From: Mesorhizobium qingshengii | GTDB lineage: Bacteria > Pseudomonadota > Alphaproteobacteria > Rhizobiales > Rhizobiaceae | DNA length: 64,000 nucleotides | Direction of reading: 5' to 3' | Assembly (NCBI RefSeq): GCF_900103325.1 | Contig: NZ_FMXM01000002.1 | Location: forward strand, 434,001 to 498,000 | Shown: positions 8,771-17,870 of the stretch, in pieces | Layout: each line of letters starts with the position of its first letter | How positions within the stretch are numbered: the stretch's first letter is position 1 | Position numbers and translations under genes: made by a program | The notes under the pieces: generated by a model | The model's input: the letters and a program-made list of their open reading frames with translations, nothing else | What the model was told of the DNA's origin: nothing | Database searches by the model: none

Positions 8771-9631
8771 ATGGGAAAAAATGATCAGATGCTGGATTGG
8801 GAGGACCTTCGCCATTTCCATGCTCTTGCGCGTCTGGGAACCCTGTCGGCCGCCGCCCGGGCACTCGGCGTGGAGCATGCCACAGTAGCGAGACGGGTGG
8901 CGCACCTGGAAGAAAAGATCGGCGCCAAGCTCGTTGACCGGCGCGGGCGGCGCCTTTCGCTTACGGCCAAGGGCCAGCAGATTGCAAGCATCGCCACGCG
9001 AATGAGCGAAGACGCCCTGACAATCGAGCGCGCCGCACTGAATGCGGACAACCGGCATGCGGGCACGGTCAGGGTAAGCGCCCCGCCTGCCTTGGCGACC
9101 GCGCTGCTGGCCGAGAGGTTTGTTCGCCTCCGGCAACGACATCCCGGCATCGATGTCGTGGTCATCGGCGAGACGCGCTACGCCTCGCTTGGGCGGCGGG
9201 AGGCAGATATCGCCGTGCGGATGGCGCGACCGGAACAGGGCGACCTGACTGTCACCAAGATCGACGAGATTGGCTTCAGCCTCTATGCCGATCCCGCCTA
9301 TCTCGCCGCGACGCGCGAGGCGGATTGGTCCTTCGTTGGTTATGAGGAGACCATGGCCTCGTCGCGGCAGGAAAGGATGCTTTTGCAGATTGCCGAGGGT
9401 CGTCCAGTCGCTATCCGCGCCTCTTCGCTGGAGTTTCAACTGGCTGCCGTCAAGGCCAGTGGCGGCGTCGCGCTGCTGCCCGATTTCATGGCGGCGGATC
9501 TGAATTTGACCAGACTGCCTTTGCCGGGCGATCCACTTACGCGCGAACTCTGGTTGGTCGTGCACACGGATATCAAGGATGTGCCGCTGATCCGCGCAGT
9601 GCTGGACGGGCTTGGCGGCAAGGTTAGATGA
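8771..9631 (+). CDS. LysR-family transcriptional regulator
   Basis: 286 residues; an ATG at 8789 (MLDWEDLRHFHALARLGTLS) may be the true start. Residues about 8-65 are the winged helix-turn-helix (SAAARALGVEHATVARRVAH then LEEKIGAKLVDRRGRRLSLT), followed by the periplasmic-binding-protein-like effector domain with SAPPALATALLAERFVRLRQ. This DxEDLRxF subgroup is common in rhizobia. It is divergent from the quinone oxidoreductase gene, which it probably regulates. Together the two genes occupy the space between map and radC and may have arrived as a unit. Confidence 0.9.
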   Translation: MGKNDQMLDWEDLRHFHALARLGTLSAAARALGVEHATVARRVAHLEEKIGAKLVDRRGRRLSLTAKGQQIASIATRMSEDALTIERAALNADNRHAGTVRVSAPPALATALLAERFVRLRQRHPGIDVVVIGETRYASLGRREADIAVRMARPEQGDLTVTKIDEIGFSLYADPAYLAATREADWSFVGYEETMASSRQERMLLQIAEGRPVAIRASSLEFQLAAVKASGGVALLPDFMAADLNLTRLPLPGDPLTRELWLVVHTDIKDVPLIRAVLDGLGGKVR

Positions 9632-9726
9632 ACGGGTGAAAGAGGCGGCCGAACTGCAAATCGGTTGACTGCCAACATGGCGGCACGCGCCGTATACGCA
9701 CTACGAACCCACCTTTCGGCATGATG

Positions 9727-9786
9727 ACGGTTGCGAAGTTTCACGCTGTCACCAAAAAAACTCGACCATCCCGGCCTGCTGGCCTA
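9727..9786 (+). pseudogene. Remnant of the 3' end of map
   Basis: The stretch GGTTGCGAAG...TTCACGCTGTCaccaaaaaaaCTCGACC...CCGGCcTGctGGCcTAG lines up with the last ~60 bases of map (about 7618-7677), including the stop codon position, with about a dozen substitutions and a one-base deletion that breaks the frame. It has no start codon. Its place directly before radC suggests the original map-radC junction was kept here while the qor-lysR pair and a full map copy came to lie upstream. Confidence 0.75.
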
Positions 9787-9826
9787 GTATTTCGATGGGT
9801 CGGGCGGCAGTTGGATGCGGGGGCAT

Positions 9827-10582
9827 ATGGGGGACACGGGCGACGACGAGCGGAGTTTCTTCTCCGAAGCGCCGGTCCGGCCTGCGGCGAAAGCCAGGAC
9901 GCTCGATGAAAAGCCACATTATCTCGGCCATCGCGACCGCTTGCGCGAGCGCTTTGCCGCTGCCGGTCCGGACGCCCTGCCCGATTACGAGTTGCTGGAG
10001 CTCCTGCTGTTTCGCCTGATCCCTCGCGCCGACACCAAGCCGGTCGCCAAGGCGCTGCTGGCGCGGTTCGGCACACTGGCCGAGGTGCTCGGCGCGCCCG
10101 TCGGCCTGCTGCAGGAGGTCAAGGGCATCGGCCCGGCGGTGGCGCTCGACCTCAAGGTCGTCGCGGCTACCGCGCAGCGCATGGCGCGCGGCGAGGTTCG
10201 CGGCCGCGAAATTCTCTCCTCATGGCAGCAGCTTCTCGACTATTGCCGCTCGGCCATGGCGTTCGAGGAGCGTGAGCAGTTCCGCATCCTGTTCCTCGAC
10301 AAGAAGAACGCGCTGATCGCCGATGAGGTGCAGCAGGTCGGCACCGTCGACCACACGCCTGTTTACCCGCGCGAAGTGGTCAAGCGCGCCCTCGAACTCT
10401 CGGCGACCGCGATCATCCTGGTGCACAACCATCCGTCGGGCGACCCGACGCCGTCGCGCGCCGACATCGAGATGACCAAGGAGATCATCGACGCGGCCAA
10501 ACGGCTGGGCATCGCCGTGCATGACCACATTATCATCGGCAGGAAAGGCTATTCCAGCATGAAAGGCCTGCTACTGATCTAG
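9827..10582 (+). CDS. radC: RadC-like JAB-domain DNA repair protein
   Basis: 251 residues from the ATG at 9827 ([20 protein letters not shown]), 12 bases inside a longer frame from 9815. An N-terminal helix-hairpin-helix-like region ([17 protein letters not shown], about residues 90-106) precedes the RadC/MPN+ domain. The metal site [14 protein letters not shown] with its His-x-His and distal Asp is intact, and LVHNHPSGD is the family signature. The protein belongs to JAMM/JAB metalloproteins; its in vivo role in repair is uncertain. The rather unusual neighbour upstream is a decayed map fragment. Confidence 0.9.
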   Translation: MGDTGDDERSFFSEAPVRPAAKARTLDEKPHYLGHRDRLRERFAAAGPDALPDYELLELLLFRLIPRADTKPVAKALLARFGTLAEVLGAPVGLLQEVKGIGPAVALDLKVVAATAQRMARGEVRGREILSSWQQLLDYCRSAMAFEEREQFRILFLDKKNALIADEVQQVGTVDHTPVYPREVVKRALELSATAIILVHNHPSGDPTPSRADIEMTKEIIDAAKRLGIAVHDHIIIGRKGYSSMKGLLLI

Positions 10583-10660
10583 TCGACGACCTGCCGACGA
10601 AGTCGTGTCGCGAGAGGAAAGTCAGGGCGTTCGCGCGTGACGCGTCGCAGATCTGATCGT

Positions 10661-10745
10661 GACTTATGCTCTCGTCATCGACTTCCCTTGCTTCAGCGCC
10701 ATTCCGATGAACCACTCGACGACCGTTACCGTGCCGCCAGTTGGC
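10661..10745 (+). pseudogene. Fragment of a TadE-like gene
   Basis: Translated from 10662, this reads TYALVIDFPCFSAIPMNHST then TVTVPPVG. The TadE-like protein at 2442-2843 ends [20 protein letters not shown] then TVTVPLVG. The nucleotide match is strong for about 85 bases and then stops on both sides. The remnant lacks a start, and its frame continues past the normal stop. It lies on the opposite strand to the intact gene and between radC and an exported protein. Confidence 0.75.
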
Positions 10746-10888
10746 AATCAGGACCATGGCGCCCACGAATTGCCAGGCTCGCGCATTGAAACCGCATTTG
10801 ACTAAAGTTTACACCGTGCAATTAGCAATTCCTCATATGACGCTGCTATAGCGATTGGGCGGAGGTGGCGATTCCCCGAGGAGGTACC

Positions 10889-11668
10889 ATGACAAACCGA
10901 AAAACACTGTTCGCGGCGCTTGCCGCGTTGGCGCTTCTGGCGTCTCCGGCGCTCGCCGGAGCCGGCGGCAATGGGCACGGCGGCGGCAACGGCGGTGGCA
11001 ATGCTGGCGGCAACGGTGGTGGCAATGCTGGCGGCAACGGCGGTGGCAATGGCAACAGCGGCGCCTCGCATGGCAAGTCCGCGTCGGCCCCAGGGCAGGT
11101 GGCCAAGTCGGAAACGGACACGACGACCGGCACCACGGTCGACACGACGCAGGTCGCGTCCGTGCCCAACGACAAGAACATCCATGCCAAGCTCGGCCGG
11201 CTAAACTCGCTGCAGCGCAACATCAACGCCTATATGCATTCCAAGAGCAAGAAGTTCGCTGCCATTCAGGCGTTTGTGACGCAGTCCGCGAAAGCCAAGG
11301 CCGCCCAGGCCGCGGCTGAAGCGGCAGCCGCCACAGCCGCTGCCGCCCAGGCCCAACTGGATGCCCTGAATGCGCAGCTGACCGCGCTGCAGGCGGACCC
11401 GACCGCCACGGCTGAACAGATCCAGGCTCTGCAAGACCAGATCACCGCTCAACAGGCCGTTGTCGACGCCGACAACGCGGCCGCCACCCAGGCCCAGGCG
11501 GACGCTGCCGCAGCCACCGTCGGCACAGATCAGGCGTCGCTCGACGCGGCTCTTGCGGATATGGCCAACAAGCCCGTCGACGCCCAGGTCACGGCTTGGG
11601 CCCAAGGCGTGCTTGCCGACAAGATCGACCAGATGGCCGCAACGATGCAAACGGGGGCGACGCCGTAG
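10889..11668 (+). CDS. Exported Gly-rich, Ala/Gln coiled-coil protein
   Basis: 259 residues from the ATG at 10889, with a strong GGAGG at 10880-10884. A clear signal peptide (MTNRKTLFAALAALALLASP, cleavage after ALA near residue 23) is followed by a low-complexity block of GGN/GGGNAGGNGGGN repeats at residues about 25-60, encoded by tandem repeats of roughly 24 bases at 10975-11055. The C-terminal part (about 125-225) is an Ala/Gln/Asp heptad region (AQAQLDALNAQLTALQ, AEQIQALQDQITAQQAVVDA) likely to form a coiled coil. No enzymatic motif is seen. A surface or periplasmic structural role is possible but is inference. The gene is convergent with the next gene. Confidence 0.75.
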   Translation: MTNRKTLFAALAALALLASPALAGAGGNGHGGGNGGGNAGGNGGGNAGGNGGGNGNSGASHGKSASAPGQVAKSETDTTTGTTVDTTQVASVPNDKNIHAKLGRLNSLQRNINAYMHSKSKKFAAIQAFVTQSAKAKAAQAAAEAAAATAAAAQAQLDALNAQLTALQADPTATAEQIQALQDQITAQQAVVDADNAAATQAQADAAAATVGTDQASLDAALADMANKPVDAQVTAWAQGVLADKIDQMAATMQTGATP

Positions 11669-11706
11669 GGCATTGCGACCGAAACGGCAGTAGCCAGTCA
11701 AGAAAG

Positions 11707-11734
11707 ATGCCGCCGGGCTCGCCCGGCGGCATCG
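11707..11734. terminator. Strong GC hairpin between convergent genes
   Basis: GATGCCGCCGGG-CTCG-CCCGGCGGCATC is a perfect 12-bp stem with a four-base loop. There is no T tract on either side, so it is a stable stop or mRNA-protecting hairpin rather than a textbook intrinsic terminator. Confidence 0.5.
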
Positions 11735-11837
11735 CAACGTTGATGGACGCGTTCTGACAGCCGGAGAGCTTGCGCAAGAGATCCAGGTGGTTGCCTGAGT
11801 AAGCTCCGCCTGTCGCTGCGCTGGCCTCGCGCTACGA

Positions 11838-12374
11838 CTACGGCGGATCGGTGTTGCAGCTGCCGGCAATCTGGTCGACGGCTTCGCCGAGCCCGGCGAG
11901 ATCGAAATCGGCCTCGCCGCGCCCCGACAGCAGCCCGAACCGCCAGGAAAGCAACAGTCGGCTTGCGGAAACAAGGCGTCTGATGCCGTCGGCCCCGTCG
12001 CGAACCAGCATCCTGCCGCGCGGCCCGACCGACCAACTCTCAGTGAACTTGCTGCCCTGGTCGACCATGACAGACATGGTGATCCTGCGGCTGGCTGAGA
12101 CGGCGTCATTCAGCTGCAGCCATTCTGTCCAGTGCGGTTCGCTGTTTGCCCGGCAGGCAATCGTCAGGATCGGGCTGTAGCTCAAGGCGCCGCCGCCGGT
12201 GATCAGCTTGTTGGTTGCATAAAGCGATGCCGTGACGAGACCGTCTTCGCCCGTACCGAACCGCCAATTGTCAAGAACCGTATCGGCTTGGGCAATGCCA
12301 CAGACCGAGACAAGAACCAGCGCGATTGCCGCAGCGTGTCCCACTTCAACCAACAGCCTCAACACGCCCTCCAA
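11838..12374 (-). CDS. Exported protein of unknown function
   Basis: 178 residues from a TTG at 12374; a GTG at 12344 would still leave the signal peptide. Residues 12-31 (AAAIALVLVSVCGIAQADTV) form a signal peptide. The mature part has DNWRFGTGEDGLVTASLYAT, then ILTIACRANSEPHWTEWLQL and MVDQGSKFTESWSVG. This order of a W-containing strand, a CRxN-type strand and a later W/V strand resembles periplasmic proteins with a beta-sandwich that measure sensitivity to added reagents (VasI-like), but the match is loose. Two cysteines (IACRA and GSC) could pair. It is not in an operon with tig, which ends behind a terminator. Confidence 0.55.
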   Translation of the reverse strand: MEGVLRLLVEVGHAAAIALVLVSVCGIAQADTVLDNWRFGTGEDGLVTASLYATNKLITGGGALSYSPILTIACRANSEPHWTEWLQLNDAVSASRRITMSVMVDQGSKFTESWSVGPRGRMLVRDGADGIRRLVSASRLLLSWRFGLLSGRGEADFDLAGLGEAVDQIAGSCNTDPP

Positions 12375-12474
12375 CAGCCAAGCGGCTTGCGATACAAGCG
12401 CAGATAAGAATCAAAGCTTGGTATCGCTACAGGCCGTCGCTCGCGAAGCGTTCCGGCTGTTGCAGTTTCGCAAC

Positions 12475-12501
12475 AAAAAAGGCCGCCTCGAAGGCGGCCT
12501 T
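12475..12501 (-). terminator. Intrinsic terminator of tig
   Basis: On the minus strand GGCCGCC-TTCGA-GGCGGCC is followed by TTTTTT, 25 bases after the tig stop codon. Confidence 0.9.
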
Positions 12502-12525
12502 TCCTGTTTCAACGAAATGCTCGAA

Positions 12526-14001
12526 CTATTCGGCGTCCTTGGTGGCCTTCTTCTTCGGCGCTGCCTTCTTCTTGGGCTCTTCCGCCTCGTCGGCCTTCTT
12601 GTCGTCGGCCTTCTTGGCGGCGGCCTTCTTCGCCGGCTTCGCCTTGGTCGTGGTTTCGGCCTCCTCATCGTCGGCCATCAGCTCTTCCTTGCTGACCTTG
12701 ACGTCGGTGACGGAGATCTGGCCGAGCAGATGGTCGACCACTTTCTCCTCGAACATCGGCGCGCGCAGCGTGTTCAGCGCTTCCGGATTGCTGCGGTAGA
12801 ACTCGAAGACTTCCTGCTGCTGGTCGGCCGGATAGCGACGCACCTGCTCGAACAGACCGCGCTGCAACTCTTCATCCGACACGGTGACGCCGGCCTTCTC
12901 GCCGATTTCAGCCAGCACCAGGCCGAGACGCACGCGGCGCTCGGCGAGACGCAGATATTCGGCGCGTGCCTCTTCTTCCGTCGTCTCTTCGTCGGCGAAG
13001 GTGCGTCCGGCCGCTTCCAGGTCACGATTGACCTGCGCCCAGATGTTGTTGAACTCGGCGTCGACGAGCTTCGACGGTGCCTCGAACGAGTAGGACGCGT
13101 CGAGCTGGTCGAGCAGCTGGCGCTTGACCTTCTGACGCGTCATGGCACCGAACTGGTTCTCGATCTGGCCACGCACCACGTCACGCAGGCGTTCCAGCGA
13201 CTCCAGGCCGAGGTTCTTGGCGGTCTCATCGTTGATTTCCAGCGCACCGGGCTGGGAGACTTCCTTGACGGTGACGTCGAAGGTCGCTTCCTTGCCAGCC
13301 AGGTTCGCCGCCTGGTAATTTTCCGGGAAAGTCACGGTGACCTGCTTTTCGTCGCCGGCCTTGGCGCCGACCAGCTGATCCTCGAAACCCGGGATGAACT
13401 CCTTGGAACCCAGCACCAGCGGCTGATCGGTACCGGCGCCGCCAGCGAAGGCCTCGCCGTCGATCTTGCCGACATAGTCGATCGTCACGCGGTCGCCATT
13501 GGCGGCCTTGCCGGTCTTCGGCTCGTAGCTGCGTGCCGATTCGGCAACGCGCTGGACCTGCTCGTCGATCTCGGTGTCAGGCACGTCGAACACCTGACGT
13601 GTCACCTTGATGTCGGAGAAATCCTTGATCTCGATCGCCGGAATGATTTCGTAGTTGAGGCGGAATTCGAAGTCGGCGCCGCCAGCCAGGATCTTCTCGG
13701 CTTCCTTCTCGTCCTCGGTCATGATGACCTCGGGCTGCATGGCGGCCTTTTCGCCGCGGCCCGAAATGATCGAACGGGTAGAATCGTTGAGGATCTCATT
13801 GACCACTTCGGCCATGAACGACTTGCCGTAGACCTTACGCAGGTGCTGCACCGGCACCTTGCCGGGACGGAAGCCGTTGATGCGGACCTTGTTCCTAGCG
13901 TCCGAAAGCCGCGCCATCAGCTTGGCTTCCATGTCACCGGCCGGCACGGTGATCTTGATCTCGCGCTTGAGACCGGAGTTGAGTGTTTCGGTGACCTGCA
14001 T
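12526..14001 (-). CDS. tig: Trigger factor (ribosome-associated chaperone and prolyl isomerase)
   Basis: 491 residues from the ATG at 14001 ([20 protein letters not shown]). The ribosome-docking signature is [18 protein letters not shown] near residues 43-60. The FKBP-like isomerase domain is at about 155-250 ([20 protein letters not shown], then [19 protein letters not shown]). The C-terminal helical chaperone arms follow. The last ~40 residues are a Lys/Ala/Glu-rich tail ([17 protein letters not shown]), a common extension in rhizobial trigger factors that makes the protein longer than the E. coli one. The frame stays open upstream to 14151, but the homology starts at 14001. clpP, often the next gene in other bacteria, is not here. 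Confidence 0.97.
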   Translation of the reverse strand: MQVTETLNSGLKREIKITVPAGDMEAKLMARLSDARNKVRINGFRPGKVPVQHLRKVYGKSFMAEVVNEILNDSTRSIISGRGEKAAMQPEVIMTEDEKEAEKILAGGADFEFRLNYEIIPAIEIKDFSDIKVTRQVFDVPDTEIDEQVQRVAESARSYEPKTGKAANGDRVTIDYVGKIDGEAFAGGAGTDQPLVLGSKEFIPGFEDQLVGAKAGDEKQVTVTFPENYQAANLAGKEATFDVTVKEVSQPGALEINDETAKNLGLESLERLRDVVRGQIENQFGAMTRQKVKRQLLDQLDASYSFEAPSKLVDAEFNNIWAQVNRDLEAAGRTFADEETTEEEARAEYLRLAERRVRLGLVLAEIGEKAGVTVSDEELQRGLFEQVRRYPADQQQEVFEFYRSNPEALNTLRAPMFEEKVVDHLLGQISVTDVKVSKEELMADDEEAETTTKAKPAKKAAAKKADDKKADEAEEPKKKAAPKKKATKDAE

Positions 14002-14343
14002 CGTAAAACCTTTGTTTTCACCAATGAGGCTGCCAAACGGCTTTCTGCCGTTTACAGCCTGCCGGTATATTCTTGCCGGGAATGGCTTTTGGCACGGAAC
14101 CTGGCGATTTGACCGAAAATACGGCTCAAATTCTCCCAAACTGCGTTCCAAAATGTGAATAAGTCTTTGTTTTTCCTACTTCTTATCACATTTTGTAGAA
14201 GCGGATCGTCGCGTCCCGTCACATTCGACACGCCTTTTGTCACAGGCGAGCCTAATTTTCAACCATCTTCGCATTTCGGCGAATAACCATCATTTTGGCC
14301 CTGACATTGACAGAATGATGGCTACATGGGATTGCCGGTTCAT

Positions 14344-14428
14344 GCGGATGTGGCGGAACTGGTAGACGCCCTGGATTTAGGTTCCAGTGCCGAAAGGCGT
14401 GGGGGTTCGAGTCCCTTCATCCGCACCA
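14344..14428 (+). tRNA. tRNA-Leu (anticodon TAG)
   Basis: The acceptor stem is GCGGATG/CATCCGC, and the long variable arm (TGCCGAAAGGCGT) is typical of a class II tRNA. The anticodon stem CTGGA/TCCAG encloses TTTAGGT, giving TAG, which reads CUA and other CUN codons. The T loop is TTCGAGT and CCA is encoded. Confidence 0.95.
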
Positions 14429-14456
14429 AGCCGCCTGCCATTTCTGGCATCGGTGT

Positions 14457-15905
14457 CTAAGCCTCGAACGCTCTGCCTGTGAACCACTCGGCCAGCTTTG
14501 CAAGCTCCGGCCCCAGCACGCGATCCTCGCCGACAGGCGGCACGACATCCCTGATTTCGTCGACGAATGACTGCAGGGCCGGCGGTGGCGCACGCCCGGT
14601 GACGTGCAGCGCCTGCGAGGCCATCATCGCCAGCATCGCCATCGCCGCGTCGACGCAGCGGCCGGCGGTCGCCTCCTTGGTCCAGGCGAAGAACGCCGTC
14701 GTGGCGACATCGTCCTGCCCGGCGCCGGCTGATTCCGTTCCCGGAATGAAGGTGCGCTGGGCGGCAAGCTTGGCCTGCTCGAGATAGCCGGTGATCGCCA
14801 TCGGAACATAGCCGACATTGCCGTGGCCGTCGCTGTCGGCCCAATGCCGCCTGGTCATCAGGAGATCGGGCAGCAGCGACACCTTGCCATTCAGAAGCTT
14901 GGAGGCGTGACGGTCGCAGAGCAGGCAGATATCGGCCCATATCGCCGCAAGGTCGTCCAGCGCCGGCGTCGCCATGGCGTTGTGATAGCCGCCCGTGCTG
15001 ATGCAACGCCCAAACGGATGCGCGTCATCGGGCGGGATGTAGACGGGATTGTCCGATATCGAGGCCAGCGAGACATCCGCCGCCCGCTCGGCCGACGAGA
15101 GTGCGCGATGCGCCTGGCCGAGAACGCGCGGCACGATGCGGTAGCTGACCGGCGCCTGATAGTTGCGCCTGCCATCTCCAGCATCGACCAGAAATTGCCG
15201 CAGCCCCTGGAGGGCCGCCGCCTCGTGCTCATCGCCCCAGAGTGTGTCGATCGCCGCGTCGTAGTGTTCGAGCGGGGCGCGAAACGCTTCGATCGACAGC
15301 GCAAACACCTTGTGCGCGATCCGGATGCGGCGGCGTGCCGCGAGCGCCGCGTCGGCCACCAGAGCGGCAGCACAGGGCGAGCCGTTGATCAGCGAGCCTC
15401 GTTCCTTGACCTCCAGGTCGAAACGCGTCGAAAGCTCGGCAAACAGCGGATAGAGCGCCAGGATTTCGCCGGCGCCGCCCTGACCTGAGGCCGGCACCAT
15501 TGGCATCGGGCCACCGTCGAGCATCGCGGCGACGGCGAGCGCGATGCGCGGCGTGGTGGCGGCGTTGCCCTCGATGAAGTTCGTCAGGCGGGCAAGCACG
15601 ATCGCCCTGACCACGCGATCGGGCAAAGGATCGCCGAACGAGGTTGCGGCGGCAAAGGCCTTGATGCGCGCATGGCGGTCCCGCTCGTCAAGTTCGAGCT
15701 TGCGGCTCGCCAGTTCTCCCATGGCGGTGGTGACGCCATAGATCACCGGTGGCGGATCGGTTTCAATCAGCTTCAGGAACGAGGCGCGGCAGTCGGCGAT
15801 GCGCCGCAAGGCCGTCTCGCCGATCTCCACCGTGTCCTTCTTCCAAGCGACGCGAAAAACAGTGTCGAGGTTGATGTCTTCACGTGTCGTCAGGATGATC
15901 TGCAT
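14457..15905 (-). CDS. Aromatic amino acid lyase (HAL/PAL/TAL family), substrate uncertain
   Basis: 482 residues. The family uses a self-formed MIO cofactor from Ala-Ser-Gly to remove ammonia from His, Phe or Tyr. ASG is present at residues 139-141, the catalytic Tyr is in VIYGVTTAMGE (Tyr56), and LINGS (about 172-176), SDNPV and GGYHNA match the active-site blocks. Two features are odd. ASG is followed by QGG rather than the nearly invariant DL, and the Ser-His pair that HutH uses to bind histidine is replaced by Ala-rich sequence near residues 83-87. It is therefore probably not a histidine ammonia-lyase. No hut genes are nearby. It lies 27 bases downstream of the GDYXXLXY gene, probably in the same transcript. 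Confidence 0.85.
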   Translation of the reverse strand: MQIILTTREDINLDTVFRVAWKKDTVEIGETALRRIADCRASFLKLIETDPPPVIYGVTTAMGELASRKLELDERDRHARIKAFAAATSFGDPLPDRVVRAIVLARLTNFIEGNAATTPRIALAVAAMLDGGPMPMVPASGQGGAGEILALYPLFAELSTRFDLEVKERGSLINGSPCAAALVADAALAARRRIRIAHKVFALSIEAFRAPLEHYDAAIDTLWGDEHEAAALQGLRQFLVDAGDGRRNYQAPVSYRIVPRVLGQAHRALSSAERAADVSLASISDNPVYIPPDDAHPFGRCISTGGYHNAMATPALDDLAAIWADICLLCDRHASKLLNGKVSLLPDLLMTRRHWADSDGHGNVGYVPMAITGYLEQAKLAAQRTFIPGTESAGAGQDDVATTAFFAWTKEATAGRCVDAAMAMLAMMASQALHVTGRAPPPALQSFVDEIRDVVPPVGEDRVLGPELAKLAEWFTGRAFEA

Positions 15906-15932
15906 GCTTCACACCACGGCAGGCACGGACAT

Positions 15933-16517
15933 TTAGTAAAGCGGCTCCTCGAACAGCGTCTTGTCGCCATCCACCAGCGCCTTGATCTGCGCGGTGCCAT
16001 CGCCAGAGAGCGCGAGGCGTATCCCGAACGGACGCACCCGCATGTCGTTCTGGATCGCCATCCCCTGGCCTTCCGGCAGGTAGAAGCGTTCGATGCCATA
16101 ATCCGGCGCGATGGTCATTCCCTCCCCGCGAAGATCCCAGCCTTCGGCGACATGGCCTGATATATCGGCCTCGTCGGCGGCGGCCGGCGTCAGTGCCTTG
16201 CCGAACCAGGCGGTGGTCGGCGTCCAGTAGCCGTCGGCGCCCTTCTTCAGGCGGACGACGATCGACGTGTCGTCGCTGGAGAATTTCTCGGCCGGAATGT
16301 TGGCGATCATTTTCACCGGTATCCGCGAAATCTCGTAGCCAAGGATAATGTAGTCGCCGCGCAGGAGATCGCGTGGATCGACGGGTTCGATCTTCAGCAG
16401 CACCTCCTTGCCGTTGCGCAGGATCGCCGCCCGGCCGGCGATGATCCAACTCAGGAAGCCTATCTGGACGAGCGCCAGCACCAGCGCCGAGATGATCAGC
16501 CGCTTTCCGGTCATCAT
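15933..16517 (-). CDS. GDYXXLXY-domain membrane-anchored protein
   Basis: 194 residues with one N-terminal transmembrane helix (LIISALVLALVQIGFLSWII, residues about 7-26). The signature LLRGDYIILGYEI appears near residue 56, which gives the family its name. The rest is a predicted periplasmic beta-rich domain. The start overlaps the stop of the DUF2157 gene by four bases (ATGA). GDYXXLXY proteins are nearly always found next to DUF2157 membrane proteins, as here, and sometimes fused to them. The joint function is unknown; a membrane complex is inferred from context. Confidence 0.85.
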   Translation of the reverse strand: MMTGKRLIISALVLALVQIGFLSWIIAGRAAILRNGKEVLLKIEPVDPRDLLRGDYIILGYEISRIPVKMIANIPAEKFSSDDTSIVVRLKKGADGYWTPTTAWFGKALTPAAADEADISGHVAEGWDLRGEGMTIAPDYGIERFYLPEGQGMAIQNDMRVRPFGIRLALSGDGTAQIKALVDGDKTLFEEPLY

Positions 16518-17632
16518 GCCGTGGCTCCCCCGGTTGCTGGACCCTTCATGCGCTTTTCCACGCGAATGATGACGAGGGCAAGGATACCGAGCAGCACCGC
16601 GGCGGCAAGGAAGAAGCCCGCCGTATCGAGCATCGATTGCAAGGTCACGACATAGATGATGGCGAGTTCGAAGGCGAAGCCGAGATAGGCGAGCCAGCGC
16701 AGCCCACGGCTCTCCCGGCCCGCCAGCACGATGGCGGCGACGATGCCGGCCAGCGCGACGACCGAGGCGATGGCAAAGCCAATGTCGTAGGTGCTTTCAT
16801 CGGCCAGTTCGAACTGGATGATCGCCAGGCCGGTGAGGAAGCCGAGCAAGGCGTGCAAGGGCAACCGGCCGCCAAGCTGGACGATCTTGTCGACCAGGCC
16901 CGGCGCGAAGATTGAGGCCGCGAACAGCAGCACCGACACGATGACCAAGGGGATCGCCACCTGCAGCGTCGCGTGATCCATGGCGAACAGCACGAGATAG
17001 AAGAGCAGCGACACGATAATGAGGTGCCGCGCCGGCTGGCTGCGGGTCCAGAACGAAACGGCAAACAGCACGATCGCCATGACCACGAAGAGATGCGGAA
17101 ACTCGGTGCGATTGAAATAGTCGAACCCTTTCAGGAACAGCCAGGCATCGGCGATGCCGACCGATGCGACGGTCAGCGGGTTCGAACGCAGCGCGACTGC
17201 CGCCAATGCCGTGCCGGCACCCCAGGTGACCAAAGCAGACGCCTCGTCGCCGGACAGATGATACATCTGGCCGATCAGCGCGATCGAACCGCCGAAAGCC
17301 GCGGCCGCCACGATCCACAGCGCCTCGCCGATCGCCGCATGGTCGCGCGTCTTCAACACCGCGCCGCCGACATAGCCGCCAAGGATGACGGCAAACAGTG
17401 CCGCTACCCGTGCCAGCCGCGGGATCGCGTCCCAATTGGCGGCGACGAAAATCAGGATGGCGGCGCCGAACAGCAAGGCGGCCATCATCGCCAGGATGGA
17501 ACCGAAGCTGAGCGATTTGCGCTCGTTGGCCTCGACATCGCGCGCCAGGGAATCGGCGGTCGCCGCATCGATCAGGCCGGTCTGTTGCCAGCGCGCGATA
17601 TCGGACCTGATCCGCGACGAATAGCTCGCCAT
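16514..17632 (-). CDS. DUF2157 multi-pass membrane protein
   Basis: 372 residues. A soluble N-terminal segment (IARWQQTGLIDAATADSLAR) is followed by a first helix with the DUF2157 hallmark ILIFVAANWDAIPRLARVAA, where a Trp follows AAN near residue 66. About ten transmembrane helices follow to the C terminus. It is the first gene of a three-gene run with the GDYXXLXY protein and the ammonia-lyase-like enzyme. No transport or enzymatic motif is visible. Confidence 0.85.
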   Translation of the reverse strand: MASYSSRIRSDIARWQQTGLIDAATADSLARDVEANERKSLSFGSILAMMAALLFGAAILIFVAANWDAIPRLARVAALFAVILGGYVGGAVLKTRDHAAIGEALWIVAAAAFGGSIALIGQMYHLSGDEASALVTWGAGTALAAVALRSNPLTVASVGIADAWLFLKGFDYFNRTEFPHLFVVMAIVLFAVSFWTRSQPARHLIIVSLLFYLVLFAMDHATLQVAIPLVIVSVLLFAASIFAPGLVDKIVQLGGRLPLHALLGFLTGLAIIQFELADESTYDIGFAIASVVALAGIVAAIVLAGRESRGLRWLAYLGFAFELAIIYVVTLQSMLDTAGFFLAAAVLLGILALVIIRVEKRMKGPATGGATA

Positions 17633-17786
17633 GCTGCCCCTCCCCCGCTTCGGTCTTTTTTTCAGCCGACCCGGTCAAACCGTTGACGCAACGGCATTTT
17701 CCGATTCGGGTTTCTTTGTGTCAGGTCCGTGAAGGCGCGTTAATGTTGCATTGCACAATTTGCATTGCTGCCATGCAGCCATAGCG

Positions 17787-17815
17787 CTTTTAAATCGATA
17801 TGGGTCCGCCTATCT
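17787..17815 (+). promoter_or_regulatory. Possible heat-shock-sigma-type promoter of the DUF1127/sRNA locus
   Basis: CTTT, an 18-base spacer and CCTATCT lie 55 bases before the first DUF1127 start. CCTATnT is the -10 form used by RpoH in alphaproteobacteria, but the -35 element is CTTT rather than CTTG and the spacer is a base longer than I would expect. In Rhodobacter the comparable DUF1127-sRNA locus is under RpoH control, which is why I looked here. Confidence 0.3.
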
Positions 17816-17870
17816 ATGGTTCGTACACAAAGACGGAATGATCCGGAAGAAAGACGAAACGAGAAATACC

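Noticed and set aside
12232..14112. Plus-strand frame of 626 codons over the trigger factor gene
   Set aside because: Trigger factor on the other strand is certain. High GC keeps the opposite frame free of stops.
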